From NCBI RefSeq assembly GCF_030316885.1, contig NZ_JASZYQ010000002.1, positions 132,001 to 196,000 on the forward strand: a stretch of DNA of 64,000 nucleotides, read 5' to 3'. Numbering within the stretch: the stretch's first letter is position 1; every line of letters begins with the position of its first letter. The translations under genes and the position numbers were made by a program. The notes beneath the pieces were generated by a model that did not search any database, was not told the origin of the DNA, and saw nothing but the letters and a program-made list of their open reading frames with translations. Source of the stretch: Variovorax jilinensis (GTDB lineage: Bacteria; Pseudomonadota; Gammaproteobacteria; Burkholderiales; Burkholderiaceae_C). Of the stretch, positions 37,641 to 47,860 are shown in pieces.

Positions 37641-40600
37641 GTGTCGATCCAAAGCCCCGCCACCGCCCATACAGCCGGCAATGCGCCGGCCACTGAGGAT
37701 CTCGGGCCGCTGGCCTGGGTATTGGGAGAAATCCAGAAATCGCTCGACGGGGTGAGCAAGACGCTGCGCCGCTTCGCGCGCGAAGCGGCCGCGGCCGCGC
37801 CCGGCTCGGAGATCGACACGGCGCCGCTGCGGCTCACGCGCCAGCAGCTGCACCAGGCCGTCGGGGCGCTCCAGATGGTGGGCCACACGACGCCCGCGAT
37901 GGTGCTGGGCGCGATGGAATTCGCGGTCCAGAGCTTCGTCACCGAGCCGCTGCGCTGCAACGAATCCGCGGTGCAGAAGATCGACCGCGCCGGCTTCGCG
38001 GTGGCCGACTTCCTCAATGCACTGGTGGCGGGCAAGACCGTCTCGTCGGTCGCGCTGTTCCCGCAATACCGCGAGGTGCTCGAGCTGGTCGGCAACGAAC
38101 GCGTGCATCCGGCCGACCTCTGGAACATGGCCTGGCGCTGGGTCGAGATCAAGCCTTCGCCGACGCAGACCGCGCTGGTCTATGACCCCGCGGTGCGCTC
38201 CAAGCTCGACCGCGAGGTGCTGCGTGTCGTCAAGACCGGCGATGACCATGCGGCGCGCCGGCTGCAGGCCCTGTGCCTGGGCTTGGGCCGCGGGGCCTCG
38301 ATTCCGCGCGTGGCGAGCTTCTGGACCCTGGCTGCCGGCTTCTTCGAGGCGCTGGCGCTGGCCCTGATCCCCACCGATTCGCACGTCAAGCGCGCCGCGT
38401 CGCGCGTGCTGCTGCAATACGCGACGCTTGCGCGCGGCGACAACACGGTTTCCGACCGCCTCGGCCAGGACCTGCTGTTCTTCTGCGCCCAGGCCATGCC
38501 CGGCACGCGCGACGAAGCCGCGACCCTGCGCGCCGTGCGCGTCGCATGGGGCGTCGCCAACGAGCAGACGGTCGACTACACGATCGAGCAGTTCGGCCGT
38601 TTCGATCCGCTGGTGCTGGCCCAGGCGCGCAAGCGCATCGAGGCCGCCAAGGAAATGTGGTCGGCGCTCTCGGGCGGCGACACCACGCGCACGCGCCAGG
38701 TGGTCGACACCTTCGTGCAGCTCGGCGAGTCGCTGCAGAAGCTGCACCCGCCCAGCGCACCGATGGTGCAGGCGCTCAACAACGCGGTCGACGCCTCGAT
38801 GCGCTCGGGCCAGCCGCCGGCGACCGAGCTCGCGATGGAAGTCGCGACCTCGGTGCTGTACCTGGAGGCCGCCTTCGAGGATCTCGATCCGCACGATCGC
38901 CAACTCACGGCGCGCACCGTCCAGCTGGCCGGCCGCATCGAGCGCGCCCGCGACGGCGGCCATTCGGAGCCGCTCGAGCCCTGGATGGAGGAGCTCTACC
39001 GCCGCGTGAGCGACCGCCAGACCATGGGCACCGTGGTCAGCGAACTGCGCAGCCACCTCAGCGAGCTCGAGAAGTCGCTCGACCAGTTCTTCCGCCGGCC
39101 GGCCGAAAAGGGCCTGCTGCGCACCGTGCCGAGCCAGCTGCTGCAGATGCGCGGCGTGTTCTCCGTGCTGGGCCTGGACCAGGCCGCACAGACCGTGCAG
39201 CGCATGCGCGACAACGTCGACCAGCTGCTGGCCGACGCCGCGCCGGCCGACGAGGGCAAGACCTTCGATTCGCTGGGCAACAACCTCGGCGCACTGGGCT
39301 TCCTGATCGACATGCTCAGCTACCAGCCGGCGCTGGCCAAGCGGCTGTTCGTGTTCGACGCCGAGCAGGGCGAGCTCAAGCCCTTGATGGGACGCCAGGG
39401 CGCCGAACCCGGCGCGCCCGAAGCGTCGGCCACCGCCGTCGAGCCCGCAGTGGCCGCGCCCGTGCCTGCCGGCCCGGTGCCCGCGCCCGCGCCCGCGACC
39501 GTGCTCAGCGTCGAGGAAGTCGACGCCCAGATCGCCGCCAAGCTCGCAGCGCTGGCTTCCCCCGGCCGCAGCAGGCCGGCGCCTTCGCCGATCGAGGAAT
39601 TCAGCCGTGCCACCGCGAGCTGGACCGCCAAGATCACCGGCCCGGCGCCGCTCGAAGGGCTGCTGCCCGACACCGAGGTCACCGAGCTCGAGGAGGACGA
39701 CCTCCAGAACATCTTCCTGGACGAAGCCCGCGAAGTGCTGCACAACGGCCTGGCCGCGGTGTCGGCGCTGGCGACGCGTCCGGACGACGACGGCGAGCTG
39801 ACCGTGCTGCGCCGCGCCTTCCACACGCTCAAGGGCAGCTCGCGCATGGTCGGCCTGATGGACTTCGGCGAAGCCGCCTGGTCCTTCGAGCAGGTGCTCA
39901 ACACCTGGCTGGCCGATCAGCGTCCGGCCACGCCCGAACTGGTTTCCGGCACCCGCAGCGCCCTGATGGACTTTGCCAAGTGGGTCGAGGCGATCGCCGC
40001 CAACGAACCGCATGGCTGGCATTCGGCGCCGTTCCGCAGCATGGCCGAAGCCCTGCGCACCGGCGAGCCGCTGGCAGCCGCGCCACGCGTGGCCGATGCC
40101 GACGCGCTGGTCGCTGCTGCCCGCCACATCGCGGCCGAGTCGCTGGCGGCGCAGGCACCGGCGCCCGCCGCCATCCCGCTCGACGCGCTGGCCGACCTGC
40201 CTTCGCTGGATTTCGACACCGCCGTGCCCGCACCCGCACCCGCACGCGTCGAGGCGCCGGCCGAAGACTCGACCGTGTGGTCGGGTCTGCACGAATCGGA
40301 TGCGCGCCCGGGCCACGACGAGGCGCCGCGCGTACCCGACAGCGACTTCGCGTCCACCGACTTTCTCGATTTCGAAGCCACGCCGGAGCCCGAGCCCGAA
40401 ACGCTCGGCGAACTCGAGGACGTGGACTTCCTCGAGACGATGCATACCTCGCTCGAGCCCGTGCCTGCGCCAGCCACGCGCAGCGCGCAGCCCGATCAGC
40501 CGGTGTCGGCTCCAGCCGAGCCGGATGAGGCCGAGCTCTCGTTCGCGCTGAACCTCGAGTCCGAGAGCGAGCCCGAGGCGGCGCAGCCGCTGCCGACCGA

Positions 40601-43600
40601 GCCGCAGGCAGAAGCAGAAGCAGAAGCAGATGTGCCCGTCGAGGCAACGGCAGCGCAGGCTGCCGAGGATGCCGAAGCACCTGCCGTCGACGAGGTCGAC
40701 GCCGTGGTCGAACCGCTGGCGCTCGCGCCGGTGACCGAGGCCGCACAAGCCGCCGAAGCCGACATCCCGACCGAGGCCGAGGCCGAGATCGAAGCCGAGA
40801 TCGAGGTCGAACCGGCCATGGCGGCCGCCGCCGTGCCCGACGAGGCGCCGGCCCACCTGCCGCCGCTCGACATCGAAGCCGAGCGGCCGTCGCTGCCGAG
40901 CGCCGAGGAACAGGTCAAGGTCATCGGCCCGCTGCGCATCGGCATCGCGCTCTACAACGTCTATCTCAACGAAGCCGACGAATGGTCGCGCCAGCTCGCC
41001 ACCGAGGTCGGCGAATGGGCGCTCGAATCGCACCGCAGGGTGGCCGACTCGACCATCGGCCTCGCGCATTCGCTGGCCGGCAGTTCGGCCACCGTGGGCT
41101 TCCAGAGCCTGTCGGGCATGGCTCGCCTGATCGAGGCCGCACTTCAGCACCTGCAGATGCAGGGCCGCGGCACGCCGCAGCAGGGTGCGGTGCTGGTCGG
41201 CGCCGCCGAAGAGCTGCGCCGCCTGCTGCACCAGTTTGCTGCCGGCGTCCTCAAGGATCCGGCCGAAGGCACGCTGCGCGCGCTGCGAGAGGTTGCGGCC
41301 TCCTTGCTGCCGGCCGAGCCGGTCGAAGGCCGCACCATCTATCCGCACCTGGTGCGCGACGGCATGGCCGAAGTGGCACTCGACGATTCCGAGGATGCGG
41401 TCGACGTCAGCGACGCCGTCGACGTCGACCTGTTCCCGATCTTCGAGGAAGAGGCGGCGGAACTGCTGCCCGAGCTCGGCACCGCGCTGCGCGACTGGGC
41501 CGAGCGTCCCGAAGATGCGGCGCCTCGTTCGGCAACGCTGCGCACGCTTCACACCCTCAAGGGCAGCGCGCGCCTGGCCGGCGCGATGCGCCTGGGCGAA
41601 CGCGCCCACCGCATGGAGTCCGAGATCGAGATGCTCGGCTCGGGCGGCGCCGATCGCCAGGCGGTCGAGCGCCTGCTGGCACGTTTCGACGCGCTGCAGG
41701 CCACCTTCGACGATCTGCGCGCCGCCGACGACGCGATCCAGACCGAACTGGCGCAGCGCGCTGTGGCGGCACCTGCTGCCCCCGCACCGGCCGAGCCCGC
41801 GGTGACGGACGCGTCCGAGGAGCAGGAACTGGTCGCGGCGCTGGCCGCTGCCGAAACCGCGTCCGAAGCCGAAGCCGAACCCGTGGCCGCAGAAGCGGCG
41901 GACGCCGTGCCGCGTGCCAGGATCGCGCTGCCGATGCCGTCGACCCTGGCGCCGCTGCGCGCGGTGTCGACGCAGGCGGTTCGCATTCGCACCCAGCTGC
42001 TTGACCGGCTGGTCGCGCAGGCCGGTGAAGTCATCATCACGCGCTCGCGCCTCGAGGTCGAACTCGGGCAGCTGCGCGCATCGCTCGGCGATCTGACGGG
42101 CAACCTGGATCGCCTGCGCCAGCAGCTGCGCGACATCGAAGTGCAGGCCGAAAGCCAGATGCAGTCGCGCCTGGCCCAGGCCAAGGATTCGCAGCAGGGC
42201 TTCGACCCGCTCGAATTCGACCGCTTCACGCGGGTGCAGGAGCTCACGCGCATGATGGCCGAGTCGGTCAACGACGTCGCCACCGTGCAGCGCACCCTGC
42301 AGAAGACCGTGCAGGCCACGGAAGACGACCTGAGCGCCCAGGCCCGCCAGACCCGCGAGCTGCAGCGCGGCCTGCTGCGCACGCGCATGGTGGAGTTCGA
42401 GGGCATCTCGGACCGGCTCTACCGCGTCGTGCGCCAGGCTTCGAAGGAGACCGGCAAGCAGGTCCGGCTCGACATCACCGGCGGCTCGATCGAGATGGAC
42501 CGCGGCGTGCTGGACCGCATGACGCCGGCCTTCGAGCACCTGCTGCGCAACTGCGTGGCGCACGGCATCGAGGATGCGGCGGTGCGCGAGAAGGCCGGCA
42601 AGGACGCCAGCGGCCTGATCCTGATCGAGCTGCACCACGAAGGCAACGACGTCTCGGTGAGCTTCCGTGACGACGGCGCCGGCCTCGATCACGCGCGCAT
42701 CGCGGCACGCGCCCGCACGCTCGGATTGCTTCCAGAAGGCGTGACGCTGAGCCACGCCGAGGCCGCCGAACTGATCTTCCAGCCCGGTTTCTCGACCGCG
42801 GAACAGGTCTCCGAACTGGCCGGTCGCGGCATCGGCATGGACGTGGTGCGAGCCGAAGTCGCTGCACTCGGCGGACGCATCGAGACCCACAGCCAGGCCG
42901 GCCAGGGCACCGTCTTCAAGCTGGTGCTGCCGCTGACCACCGCGGTGACGCACGTGGTCATGCTGCGCGCCGGCAACACCACGATCGGCGTGCCCTCCAA
43001 CCTGGTCGAACTGGTGCTGCGCGCCAACGCCCACGACCTGGAGAACGCCTACGAGCAGGAGCGCTACCCCTTCGGCGGCGAGCAGGTGCCGTTCTACTGG
43101 TCCGGCGCGCTGCTGCAGTCGTCGGCCCGCAGCGACCGCCCGCCGGCCAAGGCCAACACGCTCGTGATCGTGCGAAGCGCGGCCCAGCGCGTGGCGCTGC
43201 ACGTCGACGAAGTGCTCGGCAACCAGGAAGTCGTGGTCAAGAACCTCGGCCCGCAGCTGTCGCGGCTGCCCGGCATGGCCGCCATCTCGGTGCTGGCCTC
43301 GGGTGCGGTGGCGCTGATCTACAACCCGGTGGCGCTGGCCTCGGTGCATGGCGACCGGGCCCGCGCCTACCAGGCGGCCGCGCGGCGCCAGCCGAGCGCC
43401 GCCGTGCAGGGCAATGCCGAAGTGCCGGCGATGCCGCTGCCGCCGGTGGTGGCGCAGGTGCCGCTGATCCTGGTCGTGGACGACTCGATCACGGTGCGTC
43501 GCGTCACGCAGCGCCTGCTGCAGCGCGAGGGCTACCGTGTCGCGCTCGCGGCCGACGGCCTGCAGGCGCTCGAGCGGCTGCAGCAGGAGCGTCCCGCGGT

Positions 43601-43847
43601 CGTGCTGTCGGACATCGAGATGCCGCGCATGGACGGCTTCGACCTCGCGCGCAACATCCGCGCCGACGAGTCGCTGGCCGACCTGCCGATCATCATGATC
43701 ACCTCGCGCATCGCCGAGAAGCACCACGACCATGCGCGCGCGCTGGGCGTGAACCACTATCTCGGCAAGCCCTACTCGGAAGACGAACTGCTGCGCCTGG
43801 TGCGCAGCTACACCGGCGCCGAGCTGCCGGCCGCGCTGGCCGCCTGA
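37641..43847 (+). CDS. chpA: Hybrid chemotaxis histidine kinase ChpA/PilL
   Basis: A 2068-residue kinase at the centre of the Chp system. The N-terminal about 560 residues resemble FimL/degenerate Hpt modules with no phosphorylatable His. Three Hpt domains follow with His at about 728 (HTLKGSSR), 1143 (HSLAGSSA) and 1304 (HTLKGSAR). Between the first two lies a Glu/Ala/Pro-rich linker (about 850-1080) with a hexanucleotide repeat at 40607-40630. A CheA core runs from about 1440: dimer helices, ATPase boxes NCVAHGIED, DDGAGLD, GRGIGMDVV, then a CheW-like domain. The receiver at about 1945-2060 has D1991. P. aeruginosa ChpA has more phosphotransfer domains. GTG start. Confidence 0.93.
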   Translation: MSIQSPATAHTAGNAPATEDLGPLAWVLGEIQKSLDGVSKTLRRFAREAAAAAPGSEIDTAPLRLTRQQLHQAVGALQMVGHTTPAMVLGAMEFAVQSFVTEPLRCNESAVQKIDRAGFAVADFLNALVAGKTVSSVALFPQYREVLELVGNERVHPADLWNMAWRWVEIKPSPTQTALVYDPAVRSKLDREVLRVVKTGDDHAARRLQALCLGLGRGASIPRVASFWTLAAGFFEALALALIPTDSHVKRAASRVLLQYATLARGDNTVSDRLGQDLLFFCAQAMPGTRDEAATLRAVRVAWGVANEQTVDYTIEQFGRFDPLVLAQARKRIEAAKEMWSALSGGDTTRTRQVVDTFVQLGESLQKLHPPSAPMVQALNNAVDASMRSGQPPATELAMEVATSVLYLEAAFEDLDPHDRQLTARTVQLAGRIERARDGGHSEPLEPWMEELYRRVSDRQTMGTVVSELRSHLSELEKSLDQFFRRPAEKGLLRTVPSQLLQMRGVFSVLGLDQAAQTVQRMRDNVDQLLADAAPADEGKTFDSLGNNLGALGFLIDMLSYQPALAKRLFVFDAEQGELKPLMGRQGAEPGAPEASATAVEPAVAAPVPAGPVPAPAPATVLSVEEVDAQIAAKLAALASPGRSRPAPSPIEEFSRATASWTAKITGPAPLEGLLPDTEVTELEEDDLQNIFLDEAREVLHNGLAAVSALATRPDDDGELTVLRRAFHTLKGSSRMVGLMDFGEAAWSFEQVLNTWLADQRPATPELVSGTRSALMDFAKWVEAIAANEPHGWHSAPFRSMAEALRTGEPLAAAPRVADADALVAAARHIAAESLAAQAPAPAAIPLDALADLPSLDFDTAVPAPAPARVEAPAEDSTVWSGLHESDARPGHDEAPRVPDSDFASTDFLDFEATPEPEPETLGELEDVDFLETMHTSLEPVPAPATRSAQPDQPVSAPAEPDEAELSFALNLESESEPEAAQPLPTEPQAEAEAEADVPVEATAAQAAEDAEAPAVDEVDAVVEPLALAPVTEAAQAAEADIPTEAEAEIEAEIEVEPAMAAAAVPDEAPAHLPPLDIEAERPSLPSAEEQVKVIGPLRIGIALYNVYLNEADEWSRQLATEVGEWALESHRRVADSTIGLAHSLAGSSATVGFQSLSGMARLIEAALQHLQMQGRGTPQQGAVLVGAAEELRRLLHQFAAGVLKDPAEGTLRALREVAASLLPAEPVEGRTIYPHLVRDGMAEVALDDSEDAVDVSDAVDVDLFPIFEEEAAELLPELGTALRDWAERPEDAAPRSATLRTLHTLKGSARLAGAMRLGERAHRMESEIEMLGSGGADRQAVERLLARFDALQATFDDLRAADDAIQTELAQRAVAAPAAPAPAEPAVTDASEEQELVAALAAAETASEAEAEPVAAEAADAVPRARIALPMPSTLAPLRAVSTQAVRIRTQLLDRLVAQAGEVIITRSRLEVELGQLRASLGDLTGNLDRLRQQLRDIEVQAESQMQSRLAQAKDSQQGFDPLEFDRFTRVQELTRMMAESVNDVATVQRTLQKTVQATEDDLSAQARQTRELQRGLLRTRMVEFEGISDRLYRVVRQASKETGKQVRLDITGGSIEMDRGVLDRMTPAFEHLLRNCVAHGIEDAAVREKAGKDASGLILIELHHEGNDVSVSFRDDGAGLDHARIAARARTLGLLPEGVTLSHAEAAELIFQPGFSTAEQVSELAGRGIGMDVVRAEVAALGGRIETHSQAGQGTVFKLVLPLTTAVTHVVMLRAGNTTIGVPSNLVELVLRANAHDLENAYEQERYPFGGEQVPFYWSGALLQSSARSDRPPAKANTLVIVRSAAQRVALHVDEVLGNQEVVVKNLGPQLSRLPGMAAISVLASGAVALIYNPVALASVHGDRARAYQAAARRQPSAAVQGNAEVPAMPLPPVVAQVPLILVVDDSITVRRVTQRLLQREGYRVALAADGLQALERLQQERPAVVLSDIEMPRMDGFDLARNIRADESLADLPIIMITSRIAEKHHDHARALGVNHYLGKPYSEDELLRLVRSYTGAELPAALAA

Positions 43848-43868
43848 GCGGCTGCGAGGCCTCTTCCT

Positions 43869-45344
43869 TCAGCCCTTGACCACGGCGTAGCGCTGCAGCG
43901 TGCGCTCGCGCGCCTCGGCGTGGTCGACCACGGGCTTGGGGTAGGTCTGGCCGAGCACCACGCCGGCGGCCTCGAGCTCGAGGGGGCGCGCGGTCCATGG
44001 CGCGTGGATCGCGGCGTTCGACAGTTCCCCGAGCTGCGGCAGGTAGCGGCGGATGAACTTGCCCTCGGGATCGAAGCGCTCGCTCTGCGTGACCGGGTTG
44101 AAGATCCGGAAGTAGGGCTGGGCATCGCAGCCGCTCGAGCTGGCCCACTGCCAGCCGCCGTTGTTCGACGCCAGCTCGAAGTCGTTGAGCTGCTGCGCGA
44201 AGTAGCGCTCGCCGCGCCGCCAGTCGAGCCCCAGGTCCTTGCACAGGAAGCTCGCCACCACCATCCGGAGCCGGTTGTGCATGTAGCCGGTCTGGTTGAT
44301 CTGCGCCATCGCGGCATCGACCAGCGGGTAGCCTGTGCGGCCCTGGCACCAGGCGTCGAACTGCTGGTCGGCATGCTTGCCGTGGTGCCACTGGATCTTG
44401 TCGTATTCGGGTCGGAAGCTTTCGCCCTGCGCGACGCGCGGATGGTGGGCCAGGATCTGGAAGTAGAAGTCGCGCCAGATCAGCTCGCCGAGCCAGGTCG
44501 CTGCGCCCGCGCTGCCCTGCTGCGAGAGCGTGTGGGCCAGGCCCGCGAGCCGCCGGATCGACACCGTGCCGAAGCGCAGGTGCACGCCGAGGTAGCTGGG
44601 GCCCCGCACCGACGGAAAGTCGCGGGTCGTGTCGTAGCGGTCGATGCGCTGCAGGAAGTCGTCGAGCAGCGCCGCTCCGCCCTGGCTGCCGGTCGGGATC
44701 TCGAGTTCGCCGAGGTTGGTGGTCTCGAAGCCGAGGTCGGCCAGCCGCGGCACCGGCGTTTGCAGCGCCCTGGGTGCCGGCGCGAGGGCATCGGCGTAGG
44801 TACGCACCGGGTAGGCCTTGAGGAAGAAGGCATCGACCTTGGCCAGCCAGGCGCGCTTGTACGGCGTGAAGACGCTGTAGGGCTGGCCGGCCTGGGTCAG
44901 CAGTTCGTCGCGGTCGAACACCGCCTGGTCCTTGAAGGTGTGGAAGGCGACGCCCGCATTGGCCAGCGCGCCCAGGACCTTGGCATCGCGGTCAAGCGCC
45001 TCGGGCTCGTCGTCGCGGTTGGCGAACACCGCCTGCGCCTCGAGCGTGCGCGCCAGTTCGGCGAGCTCGTGCGAGGCGTCGGCATGGCGCACCACAAGCG
45101 ACCCGCCCAGCGATTCCAGCTCGGCCTGCAGTTCGGCCACCGAGTCGCGGATGAACTCCACGCGCCGGTCGGCGCGCGGCAGCGGATCGAGGATCGCGCG
45201 GTCGAAGACGAACACGCAGACCACCTGCCGGCAGCTGCGCAGGGCCTGATAGAGCGCGGCGTTGTCGTCCACGCGCAGGTCGCGGCGGAACCACATCAGG
45301 CCCTTCGGGTAGATCTTGTCGACGGCCAGTAAAATCGGCGGCAT
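43869..45344 (-). CDS. phrB: Deoxyribodipyrimidine photolyase (class I CPD photolyase)
   Basis: Light-driven repair enzyme for cyclobutane pyrimidine dimers, 491 residues. The N-terminal antenna domain begins GLMWFRRDLRVDDN. The C-terminal FAD domain has GRTGYPLVDAAM, MHNRLRMVVASFL, DFELASNNGGWQWASSSGCDAQPYFRIFNP and the DPEGKFIRRYLP loop. The ATG at 45344 is used; its codon lies within the presumptive promoter of the divergent algH. It converges on chpA. Confidence 0.95.
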   Translation of the reverse strand: MPPILLAVDKIYPKGLMWFRRDLRVDDNAALYQALRSCRQVVCVFVFDRAILDPLPRADRRVEFIRDSVAELQAELESLGGSLVVRHADASHELAELARTLEAQAVFANRDDEPEALDRDAKVLGALANAGVAFHTFKDQAVFDRDELLTQAGQPYSVFTPYKRAWLAKVDAFFLKAYPVRTYADALAPAPRALQTPVPRLADLGFETTNLGELEIPTGSQGGAALLDDFLQRIDRYDTTRDFPSVRGPSYLGVHLRFGTVSIRRLAGLAHTLSQQGSAGAATWLGELIWRDFYFQILAHHPRVAQGESFRPEYDKIQWHHGKHADQQFDAWCQGRTGYPLVDAAMAQINQTGYMHNRLRMVVASFLCKDLGLDWRRGERYFAQQLNDFELASNNGGWQWASSSGCDAQPYFRIFNPVTQSERFDPEGKFIRRYLPQLGELSNAAIHAPWTARPLELEAAGVVLGQTYPKPVVDHAEARERTLQRYAVVKG

Positions 45345-45363
45345 GGCCTTCGATTCTGCCCCC

Positions 45364-45942
45364 ATGAACCTCACGCATCATTTTCTGATCGCGATGCCGG
45401 GTCTCGAGGACAAGGCTTTCAACCGCAGCGTGGTCTATCTCTGCGAGCACAGCGAGCGCGGCGCGCTCGGCCTGGTGATCAACAAGCCCAGCGACATCAA
45501 CCTCGGCGTGCTGTTCGAGAAGATCGAGCTGCGCCTGACCCGGCCCGAACTCGGCAGCGCGCCGGTGTTCCAGGGCGGCCCGGTGCAGACCGAGCGCGGC
45601 TTCGTGCTGCACGAACCCGTGTTCGCCCAGGGCGACAAGCCCGACGAATCGGTCTATGCCTCGACTATGACCATCCCGGGCGGACTCGAGATGACGACCT
45701 CCAAGGATGTGCTGGAGGCCCTGGCCACCGGCGCCGGCCCGCGCAAGGTGCTGGTCTCGCTGGGCTATGCGGCCTGGGGCGAGGGCCAGCTCGAGTCCGA
45801 ACTGGCCGAGAACAGCTGGCTCACGGTCGGCGCCGACCCGGCCGTCATCTTCGACACACCGATCGAGCAGCGCTACGACAAGGCGCTCGGCCTGCTCGGG
45901 CTCGAGGCCTGGACGCTCTCGCCGGACGCGGGGCACGCATGA
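45364..45942 (+). CDS. algH: YqgE/AlgH family protein
   Basis: A 192-residue conserved cytoplasmic protein of uncertain biochemical role. It begins MNLTHHFLIAMPGL, the usual family N-terminus, and has VVYLCEHSERGALGLVINKP and VFQGGPVQTERGFVLHE. I chose ATG 45364 because a TAAAAT -10-like hexamer at 45330-45335 would place an earlier ATG (45343) at or before the transcript start. It heads the algH-ruvX-pyrR-pyrB-pyrC' order conserved in many gamma- and betaproteobacteria. Confidence 0.92.
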   Translation: MNLTHHFLIAMPGLEDKAFNRSVVYLCEHSERGALGLVINKPSDINLGVLFEKIELRLTRPELGSAPVFQGGPVQTERGFVLHEPVFAQGDKPDESVYASTMTIPGGLEMTTSKDVLEALATGAGPRKVLVSLGYAAWGEGQLESELAENSWLTVGADPAVIFDTPIEQRYDKALGLLGLEAWTLSPDAGHA

Positions 45943-45961
45943 CTGCCGCGAGGTTCTTGCA

Positions 45962-46395
45962 ATGAGCGCTTCGGCACAGCCCGCCGGCGCTCCTGTTCCC
46001 GTTCCAGTTCCCGCCCATTTCCAGAGCTTCCTGGCCTTCGACTACGGCCAGAAGCGCACCGGCGTCGCCAGCGGCAACCGGCTGCTGCGCAGCGCCACGC
46101 CGCAGGCCACGATCAAGGCCGAGGGCGACGCCCGCTTCGCGCAGGTCGAGGCCCGCATCCGCGAATGGCAGCCCGATGCCCTGGTGGTCGGCGTGCCCTT
46201 CCATCCCGACGGCGCGCCGCACGACAACACCCGCACCGCGCAGCGCTTCGCGCGCCAGCTGCACGGCCGCTTCGGCCTGCCGGTGTACGAGGTCGACGAG
46301 CGCTACAGCACCACCGAGGCGCTGGCCGCCGGTGCCCGCGACGCCGACGCCGCATCGGCCTGCATCATCCTTGAACAGTTCCTGAGGAGCCTTCC

Positions 46396-46399
<4 letters not shown>
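45962..46399 (+). CDS. ruvX: RuvX/YqgF-family RNase H-fold nuclease
   Basis: Putative pre-16S rRNA nuclease and Holliday-junction resolvase of 145 residues. RNase H-like catalytic elements are FDYGQKRTGVA, VVGVPFHPDG and DERYSTTEA. A Pro/Val-rich N-terminal extension (about 20 residues) precedes the fold. It starts 19 bases after algH and overlaps the pyrR GTG by four bases. Confidence 0.92.
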
Positions 46400-46893
<494 letters not shown>

Positions 46894-46897
46894 AGAA

Positions 46898-47860
46898 ATG
46901 CTCTACAAGCGCAATCCGCAGCTCAACAGGAACGGCGAGCTGATCCACCTGCTGTCGATCGAGGGCCTGCCCAAGGACATCGTCACCCACATCCTCGACA
47001 CCGCGGCCAACTTCACGAGCGTGAGCGACCGCGAGGTCAAGAAGGTGCCGCTCTTGCGCGGCAAGAGCGTGTTCAACCTCTTCTTCGAGAATTCCACGCG
47101 CACCCGCACCACCTTCGAGATCGCGGCCAAGCGGCTGTCGGCCGACGTCATCAACCTCGACATCGCGCGCTCGTCGGCGACCAAGGGCGAATCGCTGCTC
47201 GACACCATCGCCAACCTGAGCGCGATGGCGGCCGACCTGTTCGTGGTGCGCCACAGCGAATCGGGCGCGCCCTACCTTATCGCGCAGCACGTCGCGCCGC
47301 ACGTGCACGTGGTGAATGCCGGCGACGGCCGCCATGCGCACCCGACGCAGGGGCTGCTCGACATGTACACGATCCGCCACTACAAGAAGGATTTCTCGAA
47401 CCTCACGGTGGCGATCGTCGGCGACGTGCTGCATTCGCGCGTGGCGCGCTCCGACATCCACGGCCTGACCACGCTGGGCTGCGCCGAGGTGCGCGTGGTC
47501 GGCCCCAAGACGCTGGTGCCGGCCGACATGGCGCAGATGGGCGTGCGCGTGTGCCACACGCTCGAAGAGGGCATCAGGGATTGCGACGTGATCATCATGC
47601 TGCGGCTGCAGAACGAGCGCATGAGCGGCGCGCTGCTGCCGTCGTCGCAGGAATTCTTCAAGACCTTCGGCCTCACGCCCGAGAAGCTGCAGCTCGCCAG
47701 GCCCGATGCGATCGTGATGCATCCGGGGCCGATCAACCGCGGCGTCGAGATCGACTCGGCCGTGGTCGACGGCCGGCAGAGCGTGATCCTGCCCCAGGTC
47801 ACTTTCGGCATCGCCGTGCGCATGGCGGTCATGAGCATCGTCGCGGGTAACGAAGCATGA
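46898..47860 (+). CDS. pyrB: Aspartate carbamoyltransferase catalytic subunit
   Basis: Makes N-carbamoyl-aspartate, the first committed step of pyrimidine synthesis. The 320-residue protein has the carbamoyl-phosphate site [12 protein letters not shown], then [24 protein letters not shown] and the aspartate loop MLRLQNER, plus [11 protein letters not shown]. The ATG at 46898 follows the pyrR stop by 4 bases. Its four-base overlap with the DHOase-like gene suggests joint assembly of a mixed complex, as in Pseudomonas. Confidence 0.97.
   Translation: MLYKRNPQLNRNGELIHLLSIEGLPKDIVTHILDTAANFTSVSDREVKKVPLLRGKSVFNLFFENSTRTRTTFEIAAKRLSADVINLDIARSSATKGESLLDTIANLSAMAADLFVVRHSESGAPYLIAQHVAPHVHVVNAGDGRHAHPTQGLLDMYTIRHYKKDFSNLTVAIVGDVLHSRVARSDIHGLTTLGCAEVRVVGPKTLVPADMAQMGVRVCHTLEEGIRDCDVIIMLRLQNERMSGALLPSSQEFFKTFGLTPEKLQLARPDAIVMHPGPINRGVEIDSAVVDGRQSVILPQVTFGIAVRMAVMSIVAGNEA

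Noticed and set aside
40560..40860. Glu/Ala repeats in chpA as a possible CRISPR or structural DNA repeat
   Set aside because: Short in-frame codon repetition within a linker; no spacers or palindromes of constant length.
37296..43757. A 2153-codon open frame on the minus strand, fully antisense to chpA and the pilJ end
   Set aside because: It is a shadow of strong GC3 bias in the real genes. Its protein is His/Arg/Gly-rich with no domain, whereas the plus strand encodes clear kinase domains.
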